Assembly (NCBI GenBank): GCA_024734555.1 | Contig: JANPWX010000451.1 | Location: 404,221-468,220, forward strand | Direction of reading: 5' to 3' | From: Trochalopteron elliotii | Taxonomy: Eukaryota > Chordata > Aves > Passeriformes > Leiothrichidae | DNA: 64,000 nt | Part shown: positions 38,650 through 48,770 of the stretch, piece by piece | How the letters are laid out: each line of letters opens with the position of its first letter | Numbering within the stretch: the first letter of the stretch is position 1 | The notes under the pieces: generated by a model | Databases searched by the model: none | What the model was told of the DNA's origin: nothing | Seen by the model: only the letters and a program-made list of their open reading frames with translations | Translations under genes and position numbers: made by a program

Positions 38650-38664
38650 GGGTGGGTGGGTGGG
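38650..38664 (+). other. Canonical G-quadruplex motif, (GGGT)3GGG
   Basis: GGGTGGGTGGGTGGG: four G3 runs with three single-T loops. Sequences of this exact form are known to fold into very stable parallel quadruplexes in vitro. There is no CpG island or visible promoter beside it. It could equally be a short GGGT microsatellite. Confidence 0.8.
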
Positions 38665-38774
38665 ATGCCTTTCAGCTTTCACCTTACCATTGACCTTATA
38701 ATTTATTTTGATTAACCTGAGCCTACTGAATTCCAACCCTCCTTGTAGAGCCCTGTGCAACCTGTAGCATAACC

Positions 38775-38835
38775 CCAGGTCTAATTCGAGTAAGCACAAC
38801 GTACGGCTTCGCTTACGTTCATTTTGCAGTGATTT
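38775..38835. promoter_or_regulatory. Candidate conserved non-coding patch with CpGs and inverted repeats
   Basis: Five CpGs lie within about 35 bp (38787-38818). gtaagc (38790-38795) pairs with gcttac (38811-38816), and an aacgta/tacgtt pair is nested beside it. The patch stands out from CpG-poor flanks. Function is unknown. Confidence 0.25.
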
Positions 38836-39439
38836 ATTTTTTCTTCCCATACCCTTATGAAAGTGGACACCACCCGTGGATGGTGGGGTCAGACTTCACC
38901 TTCTTTTGCATGTGCTTAAGTAAGCAAATGTCTTTGGGGGAACTTCAAAGCAGGGGATTGAGAGCAGGGCAGATTTTTTAGCCCTGGAATGAAAGTGCTT
39001 GGCATGTTGAGATTGAACCCCAGCACGGTGCTGGGTGTGTGGGTGTCTTGGACCTAGCAGGGTGTAATATTAGCCCAGAAGAAAGCATGATTCTGGCATA
39101 GGTTGGTACAGCTGCACTTTTGCCAGTGGACTGATTTTGATTTCCAGAGGAGACCTACGCCTTAATCTGTCATTTGAGATTTTAAAGTTATCCAATGTGG
39201 GGTATAGAATGTCTCAACCTGATTACATTGCACAAAGAGTGGCCAGACCCTTCATTTCGAGGAGGCTACACCATTTTCTTCCAGAAGAGCATCTGATCCC
39301 TTTTTCTAGCCCGGCTAGAAATCACTTAACAGTGGGAATTCACTCCTGTAACAGCACAAATAATTTACAGCGAGGCTTTTGCCATTATTATTCTGCTGCA
39401 TTTCTTTGAGATATAAAATTATTTTATATTGCATATTTT

Positions 39440-39660
39440 CCCATGCCCTTTCCCTGCTTACACTGTCTGCCTCAGCTCGTTGCTAATGACGTTTGTTGAC
39501 AAGCTCAGCGCATTTTGATAAGTCTTCTGCCAAAGTGTCTCTAATAAAAATAAGAAGAATGACAAGTGGAACAGCACAAAGAGGATTCCAACAGCAACAA
39601 CCGAAGGTTAAAGCAGCATAAAACAGGGGGAAAACATAACAAAAACAGAACACAGTGAGC
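39440..39660. promoter_or_regulatory. Candidate conserved non-coding element
   Basis: The patch holds words typical of conserved enhancers, such as 'gttgctaatgacgtttgttg' and 'attttgataagtcttctgcc', followed by 'tctctaataaaaataag', without repeat content or coding potential. The call is by texture only. Confidence 0.2.
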
Positions 39661-42422
39661 CCAGATTGCCTTTGTTAAGAATATTTAATGCTTAATTTTG
39701 TTTTATAACCCTGGCTCTCAAGTTGTCTGTGCAACTTAGATTCCCTTGTTTTGCAGTTATAGGAATTTGCCTTCCATTCCTATTGGGGCAGGGGGAGCTC
39801 TGTGTATGTGTTTTACACCTTCAGGCTTTGGCCTTGTTGGTTTTTTGGTCTTTCTAAGAGTCAGAGCAAGGATGTATCTCCTGTGCATGTGGCTGGAGAA
39901 GGCTGGTGGCTCACAGCCCCTCAGCACAGCTTCCTGACAAAGGGCACAGATCCCACAGTGCTGAGGTGGAGCAGATATAATGGGGAGTGTGTAGCCAAGC
40001 ATTTGGGACATTTCCTGGTTTGGCATGTCCAGTTCTACACCAGCTGGGGGTCCATATCTAGCCCTCTGCACAGCTGGGGAGAAGGGGTGAGAAGCTGCTT
40101 AGAGGGGGAAGTTCCCAGGCATGGCACCAGCTGTTCCTGGCAGGGCATTGAAGCAGGGAGTGGGAACAACCTCAGCCCTTACTCCTCAACCCAAGGAACC
40201 CCTTCCCTCCCTCCTCCACCATCACTGGTTAGTTTTGGAAGGCACCTGTGATTTCTCAACTCCGTGCCTCTCCCTGCTCCACATGGAAGAAGAAAATCGT
40301 TCCTGAGTGAGTGATTTTGCCTCTGTTTGGGCTTCACCAGATGGTGATGCCACAACTCTTAAATGGTGAGCTCATAAGACAGCAAGGCAACCAGGGTAGC
40401 TGTCTGGGGTTTGAGATGTAAGGAGAAATTAATGTACAACTGGACCAGCAATGGATGGTTTGATGGGAGATTTCAGTGCAGGCAGTAAATGCATCTCCTC
40501 ATGTTGGACCTTGGTGCCGTCAGCTGGGATTGAGTGCAGGGAAAATCAGTGACAGAACCATTTAATACACATGAAATAGCCCTGTTTGAAATTCTGGAGC
40601 TCTCTGCTGAATTTAATAAATCTTTTCAGCTGTTTTACAGAAAGCTTTGACAACCTTTTCAAAGATGCAGGAAGGCCAATGAATCCAAACAGCTTTAAAG
40701 CCCTTGGCCCAAGATCCGGGCTGAGCACAGCTGTGTCTGACCCCACCGTGAGAACCAGAGAGGGGCTGAATTCTCCATTTGTTAGCCCTGGGAAGGTCCT
40801 GGTTTGGCTCTTCTCCACTGTGAAAAGTCCCTGTTTGAAGCAACGAGGGCTGAAGTTACAGGTGTCCTGAGGCTGGGATCAGGGACAGCAGCAGCTGCAG
40901 GGGGGGTGGCCCCACTGCTGTGTCCCTGGTGTCACCTATGGACCCTCACTAGGGCTCTTATCCAGGACAGTTTTAGCAGCTCATGGGAACCACCATTTGA
41001 AAACATGTTATAATGTAATGCCTTTTAGTCAGGAGCAAAGGATTAGATCTGGATTCCTCTCCTCGGGCCACAAAAGATATTTTTAGTGCCCTTGAAGCCA
41101 GCTGGGTTTTCTGCAGAGGGAAGGAACTCCGCCCTCTCCTGTAAGGTTTTTCCAGCACTGCCCAAATCAGTGCTCTGAATTACTCTTTCTGCTTATTCAA
41201 TTTTGCACCAACGGAACTTTTGGAAATTGTTCAAGCAAGTTCAGTTTTTTAAAAGGAATTTAGGCACCATTTTTCCTTGGAATTTCTTAGGCTCTTTACC
41301 TGCCTGACACCAAGCTACCAGCTCCTATGAGATGTGTATGAAAGTCCCTCAAGTCATAGGGGAGCCTTAACCCTGCAATAAAGTATGGGTGTGTGGGTTC
41401 AGGGCACATGGGCATCATCTTGGAGGATGTTGTAAAAGACTTCTGGGGTGAAATGTTGTGGGAATCGTGCTCCCAGTCTTTCCATGGGGCTACAGGGACT
41501 CTTGGGATGGTGCTAAACTGAGCTCCCAAGAGCTGAGAGCATCGAGGACTCACTGTGTGAGTCCTTCTTGACCAGATTCTGCGCTCAAGGACATTGATTA
41601 CAATTAGCCTAGATTAAACTCCAATTTCTTTTGGGTACCTGATGCCTCAACAGGACAATCCTGTCCTACGGGGAACCAATAATAGAAGGATAAAGCTCAA
41701 TCCCAAACCACTTCTGAGCAATACACTTGAAGCCAGGATGGTGTAGAAAGGTTTTATAGTCTAAATGTGCCTGGGTGCCCAAAATAGGAGTGCAGGCATC
41801 CATCAACTCAGCAGGTAACAAATCTCCTTGCTTTCAGAGGTGGATGTTGTCATTGCTTGGCTTCGTGGCACCAACACCTGGCTTGTTGGAATGGGTTTGT
41901 GTCTGCCTTTCCTCTCTTGGCTCCTTGGAGGGATCCAGTGGCTGATCTCACTCAGGTCTCATCCCCACCCTGCAAATTCTACGTTTCTCACCCCATGGAT
42001 GTTTACTTTCTCCTGCCTTGGGCTGCTGGCATTGTGCTCCTGCTGGCACAGACCTTGGATCCCACACTGGCAGGTGGAAGTAGGTCTAAGCCTCGGGGCT
42101 GATCCTGGCTCCAGGAAAGGTCTGGGCAGAGAGGTTTGGCCATGATGTGCTGGGGCTGAGACCCCACACTGTGTCCCGAGCATGATACGGTGGTTTCTCT
42201 TTTCTTCCCTTCATAAAAGGTTAATTTATGGTTTTTGTGGTTGTTTTGCAAATTTATGTCAAACACCTTAATTTTTACCCTGTGAAAACAGAACTGAAAA
42301 AAAAAGGCAGCTGAATTTCAACAAGTTTGAATCAGAAAGCTTTCTCTTCTTTTCTATTTGAGACATCTCTTTTAAAAAATCCTCTGAAAAAATCTGCTTT
42401 TCAGTCCAAACTTTTTGTTTGG

Positions 42423-42440
42423 TTTTTTTTTTTTTTTTTT
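42423..42440. repeat. Poly-T tract (18 T)
   Basis: An uninterrupted T-run in T-rich surroundings. No adjoining element is recognised. Confidence 0.9.
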
Positions 42441-43879
42441 CCTGGAATATCCTTCAATTTTCCTAATACAACCAAGAGTATCTTTCCTGCCTCCCCTCTA
42501 AAAACAGTCTGTAAAGAAAATATATAATCTAATTTTAGGTTGAGCAAAGCCATTGATTCTTCTCAGGAGAAAAACTGCATGCTTTTCCGTTCTCCAAAGA
42601 AAATCTTTCTTTTTTTCTGTCTCTTTTTCTCTTTGTCCCACGGTTTTCCCCCTTTGTTCCATAAGGTCGACTTGGGACAATTCCTCCCCTCCCCAGTTTT
42701 CAGTATTACACAAGTGGACCAGAAAAAACAGCCATTCAGCTGCTCCAACCACAGTCTAAATGAGAATGAGAAGATATTTCAGCTGTTTCTCTTGGTTTCC
42801 ATTTTTTCCAGTTTCTGGCTCAGTAGCTCCCAGAACTTATTACACTAATTGTTCCTTTCCAAAATCTGACTGTCAACAAAAGGCAGGGAACCAGTCTAAC
42901 AATTTCAACTGGAGTTTCCACTCCTTTGGTTCATTCCTGGTTTTGATTTTCACAAAGTTGTTTGTCCCCCGAGAAAATTGACATTTTGAGATATTTCCCA
43001 AACTCAGATTTGGTCCCATAAACTCTTCCCGTGACAAACATGAAATTCATTATCACAAGTGACACTTTGTGGTGGGGCAGATGCAAATGTCTCCCTCATT
43101 ACTTCCAGTCTGTGATGGGAGAATTAAAGTGTTTGTGTGGAATTATATGGAATCAGGACGAGGTTGAGCCAATGGGGGTGAGCTCCTCAGTGCAAACCCA
43201 GCTCCTTGGGTTTCCAGAGGAACTTTTCTTCCACATATATACTTAATTCCTGGCCAAAATGCCCCTTTTCCAGCCAAAATTTGTCTTACAAATGCAATGC
43301 ACATTGTCAAAGGGAATGCTTGGGCTTTGTTCAAGACAATTGTTTGTCAATATGTTTTTCCAGTGTTCCCCTAATGGGAAAGGCCTCTCCCAGCAGCACT
43401 TTTACTGCTTGGTTGTGCCCAGGATGCTGAAACACGTGGCAAAAACAACAAACTGGTACAATGACATCTTTGTATTATGGGCACTGAATTGTTTGAGGTA
43501 TTGAGTGAAGTCAGATCAGTGTTTATCTACATTTTGCGTCACCCACTGGCACACCCAACTTGCAGTAAATAGAATAAATCAGATGCTTAAAATTAGGCAC
43601 TTGCTTAAGGGCTCTGTTGAAATACAGCCTAAATGCTACTGCAGATTTAGGAGGGACTTGAATTTTCTCTAGCAGAGAGGTGTGGGAGTGGGATATAGGA
43701 ACCTCTGCTTGGATAACCCCTGCGAGACCAAACCAAACCCAAGCGAAGCCCTCCTTAACTATTTTGTTCTTATTTCCATTCAAATTTCCTCTTTCTTCTC
43801 TTTTGTCTCCTCCAGCCTGGAGTCTCTGATAAAATGGAACAAACAAGAGCCCAGGGTAATTATTTGCAGAGCTGGGGAA

Positions 43880-43985
43880 CTTTTTTTGTGACGTGTCCCA
43901 GAGCTTCTGCCGTGAGCCAGGCACTGGCAGCTGGTTTCACTTTGGAGCCGCGTACGAGTTCGCGGCTCACGCAGTTGTTACACAT
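43880..43985. promoter_or_regulatory. CpG cluster with perfect 8-bp hairpin
   Basis: About eight CpGs lie in roughly 100 bp. At the centre, gagccgcg (43945-43952) pairs exactly with cgcggctc (43961-43968) around an 8-base loop. The cluster is too short to be a CpG island and ends about 150 bp before an LTR insertion. It may be a conserved element or the remnant of a methylation-protected site. Confidence 0.3.
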
Positions 43986-44360
43986 TTACAAACCTCTGTC
44001 ACTCTGGGGCTCTGCCTTGGCACCCACCTCGCTTTGCTCCCAGTTTTGTTGAGTTCTGCTTTGGTTTTCTTCCTTTTTTTTTTTAACCCCCATCCCCCCA
44101 TGAGGTTTTTATCTTCTTTTCTTCTTCGTGTTAGAGCTGGGATTAATGCGCGGAGTCGTAGTTTCGTGTTTGGACTTGGTGTTTATTATTTCTTATTTAT
44201 ATTACAGCCTCACTGGTTGTGAGCTCTAACTAGCAAGTTAGAAAACAGAGGTAAAATGGAGCACCTCTCTAGCTCTACAAGGTATTTTCAAGGACAATCT
44301 GTCCAATTATGCAATGCCACCTAAATTATTTTTACTTTAAACCCAATGACTAACTACTTG

Positions 44361-44379
44361 AAGTCCGCAATGCGGACTT
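44361..44379. other. Perfect 8-bp palindrome inside LTR copy 1
   Basis: aagtccgc and gcggactt pair perfectly around a 3-base loop. The same place in copy 2 (52297-52312) reads 'ggtccgccatgtggatt', a decayed version. It lies in the presumed U3 part of the LTR, where protein-binding sites are expected. Confidence 0.8.
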
Positions 44380-44411
44380 TATTAACCAATTACAGAAAAC
44401 CACCTAAACCC

Positions 44412-44493
44412 GTGAAGAAGAAGAAGAAGAAGAAGGTGAAGAAGGTGAAGAAGGTGAAGAAGGTGAAGAAGGTGAAGAAGGTGAAGAAGAAGA
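44412..44493. repeat. GTGAAGAAG minisatellite inside LTR copy 1
   Basis: Six perfect tandem 9-mers run from 44436 to 44489. They are preceded by one further unit (44412-44420) and an (AAG)5 stretch. The plus-strand frame gives a KKVKKVKKV peptide and the minus strand FFTFFT. Both are products of the repeat, not genes. Confidence 0.95.
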
Positions 44494-44593
44494 TCTTAGA
44501 CAATCCCCAAAATCCTCCATCTTGCTTCACACACACTACTATATACCAAAACCCAAAATTCTCAGTTTCCAGAATTCCAACACCCCCCTCTCT

Positions 44594-44632
44594 GTTTGTT
44601 TGTTTGTTTGTTTGTTTGTTTGTTTGTTTTTT
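44594..44632. repeat. (GTTT)n microsatellite inside LTR copy 1
   Basis: About nine tandem GTTT units ending in a T-run. The region aligns to an unexpanded pyrimidine-rich part of the second LTR copy. Confidence 0.95.
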
Positions 44633-47600
44633 CATTATTTTCTTTTCTATCCTCTTTTTGTTTTTTGCAGAATGAATAAACATCTTTTCACAAGCAGGAA
44701 TAAGGCCCTGGACACTCCTGGCTGCTGCTCTCCCTGTGCTACCACTCCTTCATGTGTATAAATTTACCAGGGGGTCCAGGAGATAAAATAGAAAGCACAT
44801 GGTTTTGTGACTTTACAATTGAAATAAAGAAATCTAATATGACAGAAGAAGCATGTTGTTTATGGAACTACAGATTTCAATGAAGGCCATCCCTACCAAA
44901 TCATAATTAAAATTACCATAATGACCCCTGAGTTTCATTTGTTGGGCTGGGAGGAAGGAGAATATGGATATTTTCAGTGGGTTCTGCTGAAACAATTTAT
45001 CGAGAGCCACAGCTGGTTTTAATGTGCTGATGAGCTGGGAAAATAGTCAAAATTGTACTCCAGTCAAGTGACTGTGTAATATCTGAGGGCAGAACCAGAC
45101 CAAAATCTCTGTCATTTTATTTAATCTAATGAATAGTGTTTTGTAACTGCAAAACATAATTGCTCTGCACATATGTTACATGCACACTTCACTAACAACA
45201 TCCACAGTGCCACCAGTGGAACAAATGAAAACACTCTCAGTCTGATTTATTTAACCCTTCCAAAATTTTTAAAGACTTCTTTGGAATAAACCAAATATTT
45301 GGTATGGAGATCTTCAGCAACATCCATGCAGGCTATAGGAAGGAAACTTGTGTTCCTTGAAATGAAAGTCATGGAATTTTTCGCAAGAAAGACATTTTTA
45401 CAAAATTATTTCTACCTTTTTAAGTAGATTTCAGGTTTTACACTGGATTTGCCTTTGAAGTCAGAGACACAAAACTAATCAACTTTAAAATTAGCACATA
45501 AAATTAATGATTGCTGGAGTTGGCAGGCTGGCTGGAAAACCAGGACTCTTCTGGCGTTTTCATTTGGAAAAAGCTTCAAAGCTACTGCCTGTGTTTGACA
45601 TTAGAACTAAGAGCTGAAGAGTGAGGGGGAAAAAAGGAAAATGCCTCCCAAATATCAGGTGCAAAGCAAATTTCATGGGACAGAAAACCCCACGCTGTGT
45701 TTGAAGCCTCGGATTTGGAGAAATCACTTAGAGCAAATCTTTTTGCAAACTTCTGAGTCCAAGATTTTGTTGATTGTTCATTTGTTGGGGTTTTGTTTGG
45801 GTTTGTTTTGTGGTGTTGATTTTGTTGTTGTTGTTTTTCTGTAGCACTTGTATGTGAAAGCAAACAAGAGAATGGTTTGGGGGAGCAATAGAAGAAGCCA
45901 CATAATAATTCCTAATAAATCCATAGCTGTGCCTTCCCTAGAAGAGCCACACATCTGCAGGAATGACCAGCTTGTGTTATGAAGACACTGTTTGATTTGG
46001 CTAAACTTACTTAAAAATCTGAAATCTGCTCCTTCCCTGAAGAGGCTCAGACTTGCTCACCCAACTTATGACCAAAACCAGCAGCTCAAGCATTTTATTG
46101 CAGTTCTTGTTTTCCCAGTAAAACAAAGGAAAATTTTCTGGGAGGGGGAACCAAAGGACAGAAAAAACCCCAACAAAATGAAAAAAAATTACCTGCTTTA
46201 TACCTTCATTTGTGTAAAATTAAGTTCTCCCTCTGCTATGAGGAGCCAGCTGGGTGTGGGGCTGGTGATGGAAGACAGCTGCAAACAAATGTGTTGAGTG
46301 AATTAATGTACTGTGTGATGGTGGAAAAAGAGCTCAGCTCTACAGGACAGATTTGGTTATCACGGGTTGAGCAAGGCTGAGAGAGGGGCAGCAGAGACTG
46401 TCTGCAAGTTCAGCTGCAAACTGTGCAGGAGTACTTAAAAAAAGAAAGAAAGGATGTCACGAGAGAGAGGAAAAACGGAAGAGAGTATGAGTTTGGAGCA
46501 GAAAAACTGGCAAAATATGAGTTGCTATAAGTTGGATTCTTGTTTTCTCGAGTGGATTTGGCTTCAAAAGCAATTAGCTTCTTGTCACATGCTGGGGCAG
46601 CTGTGCCAAACAGTTCAACAACACATTATTTTTGTCATTGCACAAAAGGTGATATTGAGCCCAGAATAACTGTTTCCATTTATGACTTTGGCTTTTGGCC
46701 TAAGCTCAAAGGAAGTGAAGGTAAAAAAAAAAAAAGAAAAAAAATGTGATATCCTTTTCTGAAGGTCTGGGGGCACTTGAGTCTCAGATGTTGGTGTACA
46801 GGAAAGTTTACCAGGGTCCCAGCATCAACAGAAAAGCCAGATCCCTGATAGCTTTATTTGGGTTGTTGGGCTTTTCACTGGGGGAAAACCCAACACAGAA
46901 GCCATGTGGGATCAGGAACTGAGGCCACAGTGGTTCCTTAGTCTACACCTACCAAAGCCATTTCTAAGGTGTCAGCAACTTCAGGAGGAAGAGGAAGGCT
47001 GAGTGGCCAAGATTTGTGTATGCTACCAACCCAGCAGCTCTAAGCATTATTCCAGTCCCCACTGAGGCACAGCCTCAGAAATGTTCCTTAAACACGCCAG
47101 GAAAATATTTTGGTCCCTTAATGTGCTTGCATGACACACTGAGAAGGGTGACAGAGCTCCTGCCTGCTAAAAGAAATTAGTGTTTAACTTGAATATTGAT
47201 TAAGCCAACAAATCATGCTGACCAGGCTGCAATAACCAGAGGTACCCACAGGGATAAATGCAAGGTAAAAGAGGGTTTTTCTTGCAGGGGAAGGGAGAGC
47301 ACACTCAGGCTGGAGGTATATGTGGAAATGGATTTAATAAACACCTACTGAGCCTCCCTTCTATTTCCCTGCCTGTAAATATCCACCATGGTATTTTAAT
47401 CATGATGTTTTTAATAATAAAAGAAAATCTTATTAATAATTCCATTTTGGAATGTTTCTGCTTAGTCAACTCCAGGGCAACAGTTATACTTGACACAACA
47501 GTGTTTGCTTTAAAATTGTGTGGGCCATGCCAGTCCACGGGGGTGATTCATTTGCTGGCTAATTAACAAATGTCTAATGTAAATTTAACATTCACTTTGA

Positions 47601-47744
47601 CTTACATTCCTGCAACCCAAACTCCTTTTCGATTGGGGTAGCTGTAAGTGGAAGCCAAATATTTTCCTTGGTGGAGCCAAGGGGATGGCATATGCTACTC
47701 GTTTAGATTTCCATTTCCTTTGCATCTTTTCAGGGGCTGAAATT

Positions 47745-47930
47745 CAGGCGTTAACATTTCCGAATACAAAGTCATTTTTGTATGAAAATTTGCAAATAAA
47801 CCCCCCCAAGATTTCGTAGCACTACTAGGAACCGAGTTCTTTCATTGGCAAAACAGAATGTGCCCTACGAGGTTCTGCCTGTTCCTTCTTCCCAAATTCC
47901 TGGTAAATGTGTAATTACCCAATTTGGCTT
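47745..47930. promoter_or_regulatory. Candidate conserved non-coding element
   Basis: CpGs are scattered (near 47749, 47761, 47816, 47832 and 47869) among octamer- and TAAT-like AT-rich words such as 'tatgaaaatttgcaaataaa' and 'gtgtaattacccaatttgg'. No repeat or coding signal is seen. Confidence 0.2.
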
Positions 47931-48733
47931 AAAGAGGACTTTTTGCCTTTCCTGTGCTGAGCATCCCTGTGAGCTGGAGAACCAAGCCAAGCCATTGCTC
48001 AATGAAGAGGAGCTTTGGCTCCTGGTCATTTCTTAGCTTCAATAATGTCCCCATTCTCCCAGATGGTGCCTTTTTTTTTTTCCCCAGGCATTAAAGTTTC
48101 TGGAATATAGTAACACTGACCGTGACATAAACAGGATCATGGCTTTCCCAAAGGCCCATGTAAGAAAATAAACAACTTAATCCTGGAAAGAGACAGCAGG
48201 CTCCTGCAGCTAACCAGGAATATACTCCCCAGTGAGTGGGAAATGCTGGGTAAATGCTGGCAAAAGAGAAATGAGATGCTTGGTGGGGTGTTTGGAGGTG
48301 TAAGGCTGAGGTTTGGGGCATCAAATAGTCTGGACTTGTGCACCATGAGCCCTGTCTGCTACTCAGGGAGCAGCTTCTGGCCATTTCCCTCTGCTTCTGG
48401 AAGGTTCCCTGTGTGGGCAGGAGAGCACAGCTCCATAGGAAGGGGACGTGCCCACCTTCACCAGTGTTCCCTGGCAAGCTCTGGTGCAGGTTTGAATCCC
48501 CTCAGGAGATGTCCAGAGTTGCCAAACATGGCCAAACACAGAGACAGTGTGAGGCTGGATGTGGGAAACCTGCACCTCTTCCAGAGTCTCCCAACCTCTT
48601 CCTCAATACCTCCCCCTTATCATCAGGTTGGACTCCCAGGGCTGAAGGAGAAGAATTTCTGGCCTGGACACCCATCCCATATGTTGCAGCAAGCACTTTT
48701 TCAGTTTAAATGCTGGGAAAACTCGTGGTAAGC

Positions 48734-48737
<4 letters not shown>

Positions 48738-48765
<28 letters not shown>
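48738..48765. repeat. Poly-T tract (28 T)
   Basis: An uninterrupted T-run with no recognisable retroposed body next to it. Confidence 0.9.

Positions 48766-48770
<5 letters not shown>

Larger units (their letters stand above)
32900..44120. other. Long unique non-coding stretch
   Basis: About 11 kb with no recognised gene or transposon. Frames reach 149 codons (39802-40251 plus) but overlap others on both strands. An 18-T run lies at 42423-42440. 35540-35860 and 37500-37860 are AT-rich. Separate entries cover the duplication at 36291, the G-quadruplex motif at 38650, and candidate conserved patches at 38775, 39440 and 43880. Confidence 0.5.
44129..44682 (-). mobile_element. Solo LTR of an avian endogenous retrovirus-like family, copy 1
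   Basis: The 554-bp segment is homologous to 52070-52463. It is bounded by TG (44129) and CA (44681-44682) on the plus strand, as an LTR would be. In minus orientation an AATAAA signal lies at 44187-44182, with a TATA-like taatataaata just upstream (44204-44194), the usual LTR order. There is a palindrome at 44361-44379. The copy carries two expansions absent from copy 2: a 9-base GTGAAGAAG array (44412-44493) and a GTTT array (44594-44632). No gag, pol or env sequence adjoins, so it is a solo LTR. A clean target-site duplication was not found (the flanks share only 'tcttttc'-like T/C-rich sequence), so the boundaries could be off by a few bases. Confidence 0.7.

Noticed and set aside
41667..41682. 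Possible steroid-receptor palindrome aggaca-atcc-tgtcct
   Set aside because: The spacer is four bases, whereas such receptors require three. It is a short palindrome likely due to chance.
44346..44675. Lys/Val-repeat protein (KKVKKVKKV)
   Set aside because: The peptide is a translation of the GTGAAGAAG and GTTT simple repeats inside an LTR.
48243..48731. 162-codon plus-strand frame with a second 123-codon frame inside
   Set aside because: Two frames of similar quality compete in the same DNA and neither matches a known protein by eye.
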